Assembly: GCF_016862455.1 (NCBI RefSeq)
Contig: NZ_BOMZ01000095.1
Span: 1 to 60,973, forward strand
Reading direction: 5' to 3'
Length of the DNA stretch: 60,973 bases
Origin: Actinoplanes utahensis
GTDB taxonomy: Bacteria > Actinomycetota > Actinomycetes > Mycobacteriales > Micromonosporaceae
Shown: in pieces, positions 8,192-16,238 of the stretch
How the letters are laid out: the number at the start of each line of letters is the position of its first letter
Position numbering within the stretch: the stretch's first letter is position 1
The notes under the pieces: model-generated
Databases searched by the model: none
Seen by the model: only the letters and a program-made list of their open reading frames with translations
Told to the model about the DNA's origin: nothing
Translations under genes and position numbers: made by a program

Positions 8192-8868
8192 GGGTACGAC
8201 GTCTCCGTCTCCGCAGCCACGACGATCTCGCGGACCGCGCAACCGGCCGGCTGGCCGAGCGCGAAGACGACAGCGGCCGCCACGTTCGCCGGGTCGTTGA
8301 GGATCGCGTCCGGGCCCGGCTTGTACCGGTCCTCGCGCTCGTCGAAGAACTTGGTACGCATCCCGCCGGGGATCAGCAGGGTGACGTTGACCTGGCCGGC
8401 GAGTTCGGCGGCCAGGGCGCGGGTGAATCCGACGACACCGAACTTGGCGGCGCAGTAGGCGGTCGCGTCCGAGACGGCCTTGATGCCGAGCGTCGACGAG
8501 ATGGTGACGACCCCGCCGTGGGTCTGCTTGAGCGCGGGGATCGCGGCCCGGATCACGGCGGCGGTGGCGAGCAGGTCGACGGCGACGATCCGGTCCCAGG
8601 TCTCGCCGGGGATGTCGGCGAGCGCGCCGGGTACGTCCATGCCGGCGGCGGTGACCACGCCGTCGATGCTGCCGCCGGCCCGTTCGATCAGCTCAGCGGT
8701 GGCTCGTTCGGCGGCACGGGTGTCGGCCAGGTCGCATTCGATCCAGTCGACACCCTCCCGGGGGGCCTGGCGGTCGATGACGTACGGGCGGCCGCCGGCC
8801 TTGATGACGGCGTCTACGACGGCGGCGCCCAGGCCGCTCGATCCGCCGGTGACGATGACAGCGTCCAT
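8188..8868 (-). CDS. Classical short-chain dehydrogenase/reductase
   Basis: A 226-residue Rossmann-fold NAD(P)H oxidoreductase. Cofactor loop TGGSSGLG is at residues 7-14, the NxAG-equivalent AAGMD near 74-78, catalytic Ser at 124/125 (ISST) and YCAAK at 138-142. It lies between hldE (4-nt gap) and the GT9 gene (4-bp overlap), so it probably modifies a heptose or acts on a precursor. It is too short, and lacks the extended-SDR C-terminal domain, to be the ADP-heptose 6-epimerase HldD. It could oxidise or reduce C-4 or C-6, but no substrate can be read from the sequence. Confidence 0.88.
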   Translation of the reverse strand: MDAVIVTGGSSGLGAAVVDAVIKAGGRPYVIDRQAPREGVDWIECDLADTRAAERATAELIERAGGSIDGVVTAAGMDVPGALADIPGETWDRIVAVDLLATAAVIRAAIPALKQTHGGVVTISSTLGIKAVSDATAYCAAKFGVVGFTRALAAELAGQVNVTLLIPGGMRTKFFDEREDRYKPGPDAILNDPANVAAAVVFALGQPAGCAVREIVVAAETETSYP

Positions 8869-8872
8869 ACAG

Positions 8873-10261
8873 CTACCTCCTGCGTGCTTGCGCGATGGTT
8901 TTCGTGGTGGAACGACCGTCCAGGTACGGCACGATCACGGTCTGGCCGCCCCAGCGTTCGACGACCTCGGCCTCGGGCAGCTCCGGGCCGCCGTCGGCGT
9001 AGTCGCCGCCCTTGACCCAGACATCCGGCCGCAGCCAGGTCAACACCGGCACCGGGGTCGGCTCGTCGAACACGACGACGGCGTCGACGCAGTCCAGGGC
9101 GGCGAGCAGGCGGGCCCGGTCGTCCTCCCGGGTCAGCGGCCGGCCCTCACCCTTGAGGCGGCGTACCGAGTCGTCGCTGTTGAGGCAGACGATCAGGCAG
9201 TCGCCGAGCGATCGGGCGGCGCGCAGGGTGGCGAGGTGCCCGGTGTGCAGCAGGTCGAAACAGCCGCCGGTGGCGACGACGGTGCCACCGCGGGCCTTCA
9301 CCTCGGCGGCGAGGCGGCCGGCGTCGTCGGCCCCGATCCGCTCGAGGGCGACATCCGGCGTCCCGTCCAGCTCTCGCCCGGTCGGTGGGGAGACGTCGAC
9401 GTTTCCGGCGACGTAGGCGCTGGCCGCGGCGACCGCGGCCTGGACCGCCTCGGACGTCAGCGCGCCCTCGGCCAGCGCGAGGGCCGCCGCCGTGGCGAAC
9501 GCGTCCCCGGCGCCGCAGGTGTCCCCACCGGAAGCCGCGGGAACGGGGACGACCAGCGGCGTCGGGCTCCCCTGGCACAGCACCGCGCCGTCGGCGCCGC
9601 GGGTGACCACGACCGCCCCGGCCTGCCACCGCTGCCGCAGCGCATGCCCGGCCCGCTGCGCCGTGGCGAGCCCCGGCCCGTGCCCGGCATCGCCGGAGAG
9701 CCGCCGCGCCTCGGCCTCGTTCGGCGTCACCAGGCGAACGTTCGGCACCGGCGCGGGCCCCTTCGGATGCGGATCCCACACCACCGGCGCCTTCGACTCC
9801 TCGATCGCGGCCCGCAGCGCCGGATGCCCCGCCACTCCCCTGCCGTAATCGCTGACCAGGATCGCGCCGGCCTCGCGCAGCACGGCCAGAACGGTGTCCG
9901 GCGCGTCCCCGGGCGGCTGCGGCGCGCCACCCCGGTCCAGGCGCAGCAGCACCTGGCCGCCGGCCCGCATCCGGATCTTCTCCGGTGTGGACCCGGGCAG
10001 CGGCAGCGCGTACACCTCGACGCCCGCAGCCGTGAGCAGCTCGCTCAACCGCGCCCCGGCGGCATCCGCGGCCAGCGCGGTGACCAGCGCGACCCGATGT
10101 CCCTGCCCCGCGGCGAGCAGAGCCGCGAGGCCCGCTCCACCCGGCCGTTCGTGCGTGGTCTCCTCGTCCAGGACGGGCGCCGGGGCGTCCGGGGCGATCC
10201 GGCTCACCGTCCCGAACACGTCCCGGTCCAGCAGCGTGTCGCCGACGATCACGAGCCTCAT
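8873..10261 (-). CDS. hldE: Bifunctional heptose-7-phosphate kinase / heptose-1-phosphate adenylyltransferase
   Basis: A 462-residue fusion. Residues 1-300 are a PfkB/ribokinase-type kinase with the signature GGDTCGAGDAF (about 245-255, catalytic Asp in GAGD). Residues 325-462 are a cytidylyltransferase-like domain with GGCFDLLHTGH (332-342, the HxGH site) and a VRRLKGEGRP loop. It phosphorylates D-glycero-D-manno-heptose 7-phosphate at C-1 and, after GmhB removes the 7-phosphate, makes ADP-D-glycero-beta-D-manno-heptose. The normal E. coli length is about 477. The first base block overlaps the gmhA stop by 4 bp. Finding HldE (ADP route) rather than separate HddA/HddC (GDP route) is notable for a Gram-positive. 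Confidence 0.93.
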   Translation of the reverse strand: MRLVIVGDTLLDRDVFGTVSRIAPDAPAPVLDEETTHERPGGAGLAALLAAGQGHRVALVTALAADAAGARLSELLTAAGVEVYALPLPGSTPEKIRMRAGGQVLLRLDRGGAPQPPGDAPDTVLAVLREAGAILVSDYGRGVAGHPALRAAIEESKAPVVWDPHPKGPAPVPNVRLVTPNEAEARRLSGDAGHGPGLATAQRAGHALRQRWQAGAVVVTRGADGAVLCQGSPTPLVVPVPAASGGDTCGAGDAFATAAALALAEGALTSEAVQAAVAAASAYVAGNVDVSPPTGRELDGTPDVALERIGADDAGRLAAEVKARGGTVVATGGCFDLLHTGHLATLRAARSLGDCLIVCLNSDDSVRRLKGEGRPLTREDDRARLLAALDCVDAVVVFDEPTPVPVLTWLRPDVWVKGGDYADGGPELPEAEVVERWGGQTVIVPYLDGRSTTKTIAQARRR

Positions 10262-10950
10262 ACGTTGGCCATCTCCTCGATCTCGCCGTGGTCCAGGTCG
10301 AAAGGGTGATCACGGTCCGCCAGCGCCGGCCGGCCGATGAACGCCGGCAGGTAGCGGTCCACGTACTCGCACATCAGGTGCACCGAGACCAGGTGCAGCT
10401 CCTGGACGACCTGGCTGTCCGGGGACGGGCAGCACAGCGCCTCGTCGCAGATCTCGGCGAGCGGGTTGGGCCGTTCGCCGACCATCGCCCAGGTCCGCAC
10501 CCCGATCTCGTTGGCGGCGCGGGCCGCGGCGATCAGGTTGGGGCTGCGGCCGCTGGTGGACATCACGATCAGCACGTCGTCGCGGCGGCCGTGCGCGCGG
10601 ACCTGCCGGGCGAACACCTCGTCGAAGCCGTAGTCGTTGCCGATCGCGGTGATCGCCGACGAGTCCGGAGTGAGCGCGATCGCGGACAGCGGCATCCGGT
10701 CGTCGCGCAGTTTGCCGACCAGTTCGGCGGCCAGGTGCTGGGCCTCGGCCGCGCTGCCGCCGTTGCCGGCGACCAGCAGGCGGCCGCCGCCGGCCAGGTG
10801 CCGGGCGAGGTACATGCCCCAGCGGGCCAATCGCCCGGCCTGTGCGCGGTACGGCAGAAGTGCCTGGATGAGGCCGGTAAGGTGAGCATCGACGGGGCTC
10901 ACGTCGGTACCGCGTTCGGTGGCGTCGCGGTCAGCCGGGACGGCGGTCAT
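10258..10950 (-). CDS. gmhA: Sedoheptulose-7-phosphate isomerase (SIS domain)
   Basis: Catalyses the first heptose-specific step, sedoheptulose 7-phosphate to D-glycero-D-manno-heptose 7-phosphate. The SIS domain shows GNGGSAAEAQH (residues 62-72), the second phosphate loop STSGRSPN (131-138) and the C-terminal QELHLVSVH helix (183-191) carrying the catalytic His. The first 20 residues are a disordered extension. The 230-residue length is slightly above the roughly 195 of E. coli GmhA. ATGA overlaps join it to the GT4 gene upstream and hldE downstream, so gmhA-hldE are produced together. DiaA-type SIS proteins look similar, but this context strongly favours GmhA. Confidence 0.9.
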   Translation of the reverse strand: MTAVPADRDATERGTDVSPVDAHLTGLIQALLPYRAQAGRLARWGMYLARHLAGGGRLLVAGNGGSAAEAQHLAAELVGKLRDDRMPLSAIALTPDSSAITAIGNDYGFDEVFARQVRAHGRRDDVLIVMSTSGRSPNLIAAARAANEIGVRTWAMVGERPNPLAEICDEALCCPSPDSQVVQELHLVSVHLMCEYVDRYLPAFIGRPALADRDHPFDLDHGEIEEMANV

Positions 10951-12188
10951 GCGGCGACCTCCAGGTCGGCGACGGTGGAGTAGACGGCGGTGAGGCGTTC
11001 GGCGATCCGCGGCCAGGAGTAGGAGGCGGTGGCTCGGTCGGCGGCCGCGGCGGCGTACGAGAACCGGCGCACCTCGTCACCCAGCAGCCGCCGCAACGCG
11101 GTCGCCAGGGCGCGGGGGTCGCGGGGTGGCACCAGGTCGCCGGTGACGCCGTCGACGACGGTGTCGGTGAGCCCGCCGACCTCGGTGGCGACCACCGGCA
11201 CGCCGCATGCCATCGCTTCCAGGGGAGTGAGCCCGAACGGCTCGTACCAGGGGGCGGCCGCGAGGATGTCCGCCGACCGGTACCAGGCCGGCATCTCGTG
11301 CGCGGGCACCGCACCGGCCAGGGTGATCCGGTCGTCGACCCGGCAATGGCGGGCCAGGGCCAGAAGCTTCTGGGCGTACGGGTCGGCGCCGAGTTCCGCC
11401 GCGGGCGGCCCGCCGACGACCACCAGCTCGGCGCCGGGAACCGCGGCCATCGCCCGGATGGTGTCCTCGACGCCCTTGCGCTCGACGAGCCGGGCCACGG
11501 TGAGGATCCGGGCGAGCCCGTCGCGCCGGGGCACCGCCGGCCCGCGTTCGCTGAACCGTTCGGTGTTCACCCCGGACGGCACGAGCGCCATCCGGCTGCG
11601 CGGCACCCCCATCCGCAGCAGTTCGCCGATCTCGTCGCGGCACTGCACGATCACCCGGTCGACGGCCTGCGCGAGGTGGCATTCGAAGGCGATCCGGCGG
11701 GGCGGGCTGGTGTCGGCCCGGCCCTGGTGGCGGCGCTTGACCGTGCCGAGCGCGTGGAACGTCTGCACGACCGGGACCCCGCACGCCCGGCCGGCGTCGA
11801 GGGCGGCCAGGCCGCTCATCCAGAAGTGGGCGTGCGCCACGTGCGGCATCCACTCGCCGCGCCAGTCCGCGGCCATCCATTCGCCGAACGCGCCCATGTA
11901 CGGCAGCAGTTCGTCCTTCGGCAGCGCGGTGGCCGGGCCCGCGGGCACGTGCACCACGTCGACCCGTTCGCCCATCGGCACCACGGTCGGCAGGTCCGGG
12001 TTGTCGCGCCGGGTGTAGACGCGCACCTCGTGGCCCTGTCCGGCGAGCGCGGCGGCGAGTTCGGCGACGTGCGAGTTCTGCCCGCCGGCGTCGACGCCGC
12101 CGAGCGCGGCGAGCGGACTGGCGTGTTCGGAGATCATCGCGATCCGCAGGGGCGCTCCGCCCCCGGTCGTCGTTTCCGGGTCGGTCAC
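10947..12188 (-). CDS. Glycosyltransferase family 4 (MshA/sucrose-synthase-like GT-B)
   Basis: A 413-residue retaining GT-B enzyme. The N-terminal acceptor domain contains GGVDAGGQNSHVAELAAAL, the loop shared with MshA-type and sucrose-phosphate-synthase-type enzymes. The C-terminal donor domain carries YEPFGLTPLEAMACGVPVVA with the E-x7-E pair and a following EVGG loop. The GTG at 12188 gives a GTGA overlap with the preceding gene and places the first beta-strand (LRIAMISEH) at residue 14. It probably adds a hexose or heptose to the glycan made by this operon; donor and acceptor are unknown. Confidence 0.88.
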   Translation of the reverse strand: MTDPETTTGGGAPLRIAMISEHASPLAALGGVDAGGQNSHVAELAAALAGQGHEVRVYTRRDNPDLPTVVPMGERVDVVHVPAGPATALPKDELLPYMGAFGEWMAADWRGEWMPHVAHAHFWMSGLAALDAGRACGVPVVQTFHALGTVKRRHQGRADTSPPRRIAFECHLAQAVDRVIVQCRDEIGELLRMGVPRSRMALVPSGVNTERFSERGPAVPRRDGLARILTVARLVERKGVEDTIRAMAAVPGAELVVVGGPPAAELGADPYAQKLLALARHCRVDDRITLAGAVPAHEMPAWYRSADILAAAPWYEPFGLTPLEAMACGVPVVATEVGGLTDTVVDGVTGDLVPPRDPRALATALRRLLGDEVRRFSYAAAAADRATASYSWPRIAERLTAVYSTVADLEVAA

Positions 12189-13090
12189 AGATCCTCCAGC
12201 AGTCGGTCCCAGTCGGCGAGGAAACGGTCGAGGCCGTACCGGGCGAGCGCGACCTGACGGGCACGGGCACCGAGCCGGGCCGCCTCGTCGGGTTCGTCGA
12301 TCAGCCATTGGGCGGCTTCGACCAGGGTGTCCACCCGGGTGGACAGGACTCCGGCGTCCGGCGGAATCGCCTCGATCGCCTCGGTGGTGGCGAGCGCGAG
12401 CACCGGCATGCCCATCTGCATCGCCTCGATCAGGCTCAGGCCGAGCGACGTCCACCGGCACAGGTGCAGGTAGGCGCGGCGCTTGGCGACCTCGGCGTGC
12501 ATCACGTGCTGCGGCGGGTCCTCGTGGACGGTCGCGCCCTCGAGCCCGGTGACGCCCATGCCGAACACGTCGAGCGGGGCGACGCGGGCGAACCGCGGGA
12601 ACAGGTCGGTCCCGGTGACCCGGCCGCGGCGGACCGGCTCGTTGGTGACGATCGCGAGCCGGTCGAGCTCGCCGGTCCAGCGGGCCTTCGGTTCGACGAT
12701 GCCGTGCTCGATCACCGTGGTACGGGTGCCGCCGCAGTCCCAGAACAGGTCGTTGAAGTCGGTGACGTGCGCGATCAGCAGGTCGTCGCGGTCGGCGAGG
12801 GGGTGCCGGGTGTTCGGCACGTCGCCCTTCGGGGTGTTGTGCTCGACGTAGACGACCGGAACGTGCGGCGGTATCAGGTCGAGTTCCTCGGGCCGCTGTG
12901 CGATCGCCACGTCCACGTCGCGGATCTGGTCGAGCGGCAGTTCCTCGACGGTGTCCGGCCAGTCGAAGGTCCGGGCCCGGCCGCGGCCCCACGCGTCCCG
13001 GCTTTCGTTGACCGGCACCAGATAACGGTGCTTGCCCTGGACGAACGAGGTCGTCCAGGAGCCGTGGACGTGCCAGAGCAGGATGTTCAC
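12185..13090 (-). CDS. GT-B type glycosyltransferase
   Basis: A 301-residue protein that begins directly with a strand (MNILLWHVHGSW) and ends with a GT-B donor-site helix, SLGLSLIEAMQMGMPVLALA (about residues 215-234), similar to the E-x7-E region of GT4 enzymes. A VVYVEHNTPKGD segment near residues 80-91 may line the cleft. It is shorter than most GT4 members and its sequence class is not one I can name more closely. ATGA overlaps on both sides (13087-13090 and 12185-12188) place it firmly in the heptose operon. Confidence 0.8.
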   Translation of the reverse strand: MNILLWHVHGSWTTSFVQGKHRYLVPVNESRDAWGRGRARTFDWPDTVEELPLDQIRDVDVAIAQRPEELDLIPPHVPVVYVEHNTPKGDVPNTRHPLADRDDLLIAHVTDFNDLFWDCGGTRTTVIEHGIVEPKARWTGELDRLAIVTNEPVRRGRVTGTDLFPRFARVAPLDVFGMGVTGLEGATVHEDPPQHVMHAEVAKRRAYLHLCRWTSLGLSLIEAMQMGMPVLALATTEAIEAIPPDAGVLSTRVDTLVEAAQWLIDEPDEAARLGARARQVALARYGLDRFLADWDRLLEDL

Positions 13091-14892
13091 GCGGCAACCT
13101 CAATCTGGTCGGCACGCGGCACGCCGAGCCGGCGGACCGCGGAGAGGACATCGTCCGGATCGATTCCGGACAGGCAGGGATGACCGGGGACCGGGCAGCG
13201 GGTGGCCCGGGTGTCGCGGCAGGCCGCGGCGGCGTCGCCGAGCCGGACCACCGGCACCCGGTACGGGCCCCACTTGCCGAACGGGACGGTCGGCGCGAAC
13301 AGGCTGACCACCGGGGTGCCGACGGCCGCGGCCAGGTGCGCGGGGCCGGTGTTGGCGACGATCAGGCAGTCCGCGGCGGCGATCAGCGCGGCCAGGTCGG
13401 CGAGCGGCATCGGCCCGGCGTCGACGCCGTCGGTCCCGGCGACGTAGCCGGCCAGGTGCCGTTCGCCCGGCCCGCCGGTCACCACGACCCGGTGACCGGC
13501 CTGGGCGAGAGCGGTCACGATGCGCCGCAGGTCCTCCGGCGGGCAGGATCGGGCCTGGCAACTCGCGCCGGGGTGCACCACGACGTATCCGCCGCGCGGC
13601 CGGGGCGCGACGGTCACCCGCAGGCGCCCGTCGTCGCCGGGCGGGAGTCCGAACCCGGCGGCGGCGGCGACGCTGCGGGCACGTTCCGGTTCGGGCATCT
13701 CCTCCGGTACGCGATGACGGACGTCCAGCAGCGTGCCCGGGTAGTCCTCGCTGATCGCGGTGATCCGGCCGATCCCGGCCATCCGCATCAGCAGGGCGAG
13801 GGGCAGCGCCGACTGGTGGAACGACGTGAAGATCACGGCCTCGTCGGCGCCGACCTCGCGCAGCCGTTCGACGAGCTCGTGCATGTCCTGTTCGTCGACC
13901 GGGCCCGGTTCCGGGTCGATCCACGGCAGCCGCCGCTCGACGATCTCGTCCACGCCCGGCAGCAGTTCCGCGGCGGTCCGCCCACGCGGGCCGCAGAGCA
14001 GCACCACCCGTTCGGCGCCCGCCGCCAGCGCCCGGATCGCCGGCCCGGTGACCAGCACATCCCCCGCCGAATCCGACCGCACCGCGAGCACCGTCCCGGC
14101 CCGCACCGCGCCAGCCGTTCCGGCCGCTCCGGCGCCGGCCGTTCCGGGGCGCGCCGCGGCGACGGTTCCCCGCTCCGCGGCGTCGCTTCGTGACTCTCCC
14201 GCGGCGGCCGATTCCCGCTCCGCGGCGTCGCTTCGTGACTCTCCCGCGGCGGCCGATTCCCGCTCTGCGGCGTCGCTTCGCGACTCTCCCGCCGCGGCCG
14301 TTCCGCGCCCTGCCGCGGGCACCGCGCCCGGCCTCGGCGCGGGTGTCAGCAGCTCCTGCCGTTGCAGGATCAGGTCGGCGGCCGCGTTCAGGTCCCCGGC
14401 ACGGTAGGGGGCGGCCGCGACCTCGGCGGGCAGCGTGATCGCGGTGGGCACCAGGATCCCGGTCGCGCCGGCCGCGAGCGCCGCCTCCATGTCCCGGCCG
14501 ATGTCGCCGACCATCACGCAGCGCTCCGGGATCGTGCCGAGCGCCTTCGCGGCCGCGTACACCATGCCCGGCTCGGGTTTGCGGCACCGGCAGCCGGCGG
14601 TGTCGTCGTGCGGGCAGATCTGCCACGTGTCGAACGGCCCGAGCAGTTCCTCGATCCGCCGGTGCACCGCCTCCATCCGCTCCGCGGTGAACCGGCCCCT
14701 GGCCAGCCCGGACTGGTTGGTGACGACACCGATCCGCAGTCCCGCCGCACGCAGCCGGTCGAGAGCGGCCCGGGCGCCGGGCATCAGCCGCACCTGGTCC
14801 GGGTCCCCGTTGTACGGCACGTCCACGACCAGGGTTCCGTCCCGGTCGAAGAGCACCGCCTCATAGAGAACGTTGCCTCGTGCACCGATCAC
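13087..14892 (-). CDS. gmhB: GmhB heptose-bisphosphate phosphatase fused to a GT9 heptosyltransferase
   Basis: A 601-residue fusion. Residues 10-185 are a HAD-IIIA phosphatase with FDRDGTL (15-21), VVTNQSGLARG (57-67), the zinc site CPHDDTAGCRC (94-104, C-x-H...C-x-C) and VGDIGRD (129-135). It removes the 7-phosphate of D-glycero-D-manno-heptose 1,7-bisphosphate. Residues 198-265 are an Ala/Gly/Glu linker with three 15-residue repeats. Residues 269-601 are a GT9 enzyme starting LAVRSDSAGDVLVTGPAIRA, with VVHPGASCQARSCP and IVANTGPAHLAAAVGTPVV. The GTG at 14892 overlaps the upstream stop by 4 bp. GmhB and a heptosyltransferase are usually separate proteins; the fusion ties precursor maturation to transfer. 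Confidence 0.9.
   Translation of the reverse strand: MIGARGNVLYEAVLFDRDGTLVVDVPYNGDPDQVRLMPGARAALDRLRAAGLRIGVVTNQSGLARGRFTAERMEAVHRRIEELLGPFDTWQICPHDDTAGCRCRKPEPGMVYAAAKALGTIPERCVMVGDIGRDMEAALAAGATGILVPTAITLPAEVAAAPYRAGDLNAAADLILQRQELLTPAPRPGAVPAAGRGTAAAGESRSDAAERESAAAGESRSDAAERESAAAGESRSDAAERGTVAAARPGTAGAGAAGTAGAVRAGTVLAVRSDSAGDVLVTGPAIRALAAGAERVVLLCGPRGRTAAELLPGVDEIVERRLPWIDPEPGPVDEQDMHELVERLREVGADEAVIFTSFHQSALPLALLMRMAGIGRITAISEDYPGTLLDVRHRVPEEMPEPERARSVAAAAGFGLPPGDDGRLRVTVAPRPRGGYVVVHPGASCQARSCPPEDLRRIVTALAQAGHRVVVTGGPGERHLAGYVAGTDGVDAGPMPLADLAALIAAADCLIVANTGPAHLAAAVGTPVVSLFAPTVPFGKWGPYRVPVVRLGDAAAACRDTRATRCPVPGHPCLSGIDPDDVLSAVRRLGVPRADQIEVAA
14165..14299 (-). repeat. Three 45-bp tandem repeats inside the gmhB-GT9 linker
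   Basis: Copies at 14165-14209, 14210-14254 and 14255-14299, each 45 bp and nearly identical, encoding 15-residue units of the type ESAAAGESRSDAAER. The array keeps the frame and only lengthens the interdomain linker. The near-identity points to recent slippage or unequal exchange, so copy number may vary between strains. Confidence 0.92.
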
Positions 14893-16238
14893 CGATGCGC
14901 CCCGGTTCTCGCGCCGGTCCGCCGTTCCCCCGCGTCACCGGCGGCTTCGTCGGCACGCCGGGCCGGCATCGCCGGACCGCCCGCCGCGGCACGGTCGTCG
15001 TTCTGCCCGGCGTCATCCGCGGTCCCGGCCGCCTCGGAGTGACCGTTGACCCCGGCACGACCGGCGGACTCGACGTGATCATCGGCGCCGGTGTGGCCGG
15101 TCGGCTCGGCGTGGCGGGGGGCACGGCCGACGGGGACGGCCAGACCGGACGCGGGCGTCACCCGGGTCAGCCCGGCGGGGGTCCCGGTCAGCGGTTGCGC
15201 GCCACGCCAGCGGAACCAGCCGCGCAGCCAGTGAGCGATCGCCACCGGGGGGATGGCGACGCTGGTCAGCAGCATGGTGGTCACCTCGCGGCGGTCCCGG
15301 GGGCCGGGGGCGATGCGGGCCGCGGCGAACTCGGTGGTCCCGGCCGCCCACCCGGCGGCGGCAAGCGTCGCGGCCACCGACAGGGCCCGGACCGCGCCGG
15401 GCCGCTCGGAGGCGGCGGTACCGAACCACGAGCGGCGGGAGCGGGAACGGGAGGCGGCGGTCAGGCCGGTCGCGGCGCCGGTGCAGACCACGGCGGCGGC
15501 GAGGCAGGCGGTGATGGCGGCGTGCCGGTGGCGGCGGCCCGGGGGGATGCCGAGGACGGTGCGCCACGAACGGCCGTAGAGGCGGCGCAGCAGGGCGTCG
15601 TCGGCGTTGCCCCGCTGGGTCCGCACGCTGATCCAGCGCTGCTCCGGACGTACCGGATGAGCGGTCGATCTCGCCCCGGACCGCAACTCCCAGCCCGCCC
15701 GCCGCACCCGGTGGGCCAGCTCCGCGTCCTCGCGGAACGCGCGCGGCAGCCGCTCGTCGAAGCCGCCGACGCGGGCCAGCGCGGCCCGGCGGTACGCCAT
15801 GTCCGCGGTGATCCACTCGCCGTCGGCGAGGCCGGCGGTGACCCGCTCCCAGTCGGTGAGCCGGCGTCCGGCGGGCAGCGGCACCCACAGCCGCCCCTGC
15901 ACGCCGCCGACCCGCTTCTGCTCGGCATCGGCGTCGCGCAGGTCGTCGACGAGGCGGGCCGGCCAGCCGGGCTCGGGGATCACGTCGTCGTCGAGGAACG
16001 CGATCCACTCGTGGCGGGCGGCCTGCCAGCCGATGTTGCGGGCGGCGGCCGGTCCGGCGGACCGCCCGGCGACCACCCGGGCGGGCGTGTCGGGCGGAAG
16101 ATCGAGGGGGGTACGCCGATCGGGCCGGTCGTCGACGATCAGCAGTTCCATCCCGTCCGGCAGCGGGCCCAGCGCGCGGAGCAGCGCGCCGAGGCTGGGC
16201 CGCCCGAGGGTGGGCACGACGATGCTGACGCCGGTCAC
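14889..16238 (-). CDS. Membrane-associated glycosyltransferase family 2
   Basis: A 449-residue GT-A enzyme. It starts VSIVVPTLGRPSLGALLRAL and has the metal-binding DxD as AFLDDDVIPEPGWP (about residues 93-106); a second GT2 region is GGFDERLPRAFREDAELAHR (about 163-182). After about residue 240 come three hydrophobic segments that probably anchor it in the membrane, then roughly 95 residues of low-complexity, disordered tail. GTG 16238 makes a GTGA overlap with the carbamoyltransferase stop; the strand start at residue 4 supports it. Likely acts at the membrane face on a lipid-linked acceptor, which would fit a glycan assembled before export. Confidence 0.87.
   Translation of the reverse strand: MTGVSIVVPTLGRPSLGALLRALGPLPDGMELLIVDDRPDRRTPLDLPPDTPARVVAGRSAGPAAARNIGWQAARHEWIAFLDDDVIPEPGWPARLVDDLRDADAEQKRVGGVQGRLWVPLPAGRRLTDWERVTAGLADGEWITADMAYRRAALARVGGFDERLPRAFREDAELAHRVRRAGWELRSGARSTAHPVRPEQRWISVRTQRGNADDALLRRLYGRSWRTVLGIPPGRRHRHAAITACLAAAVVCTGAATGLTAASRSRSRRSWFGTAASERPGAVRALSVAATLAAAGWAAGTTEFAAARIAPGPRDRREVTTMLLTSVAIPPVAIAHWLRGWFRWRGAQPLTGTPAGLTRVTPASGLAVPVGRAPRHAEPTGHTGADDHVESAGRAGVNGHSEAAGTADDAGQNDDRAAAGGPAMPARRADEAAGDAGERRTGARTGAHR

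Noticed and set aside
8188..8868. SDR as the ADP-heptose epimerase HldD
   Set aside because: It is a 226-residue classical SDR with TGGSSGLG and YCAAK. HldD is an extended SDR of about 310 residues with a different N-terminal glycine motif.
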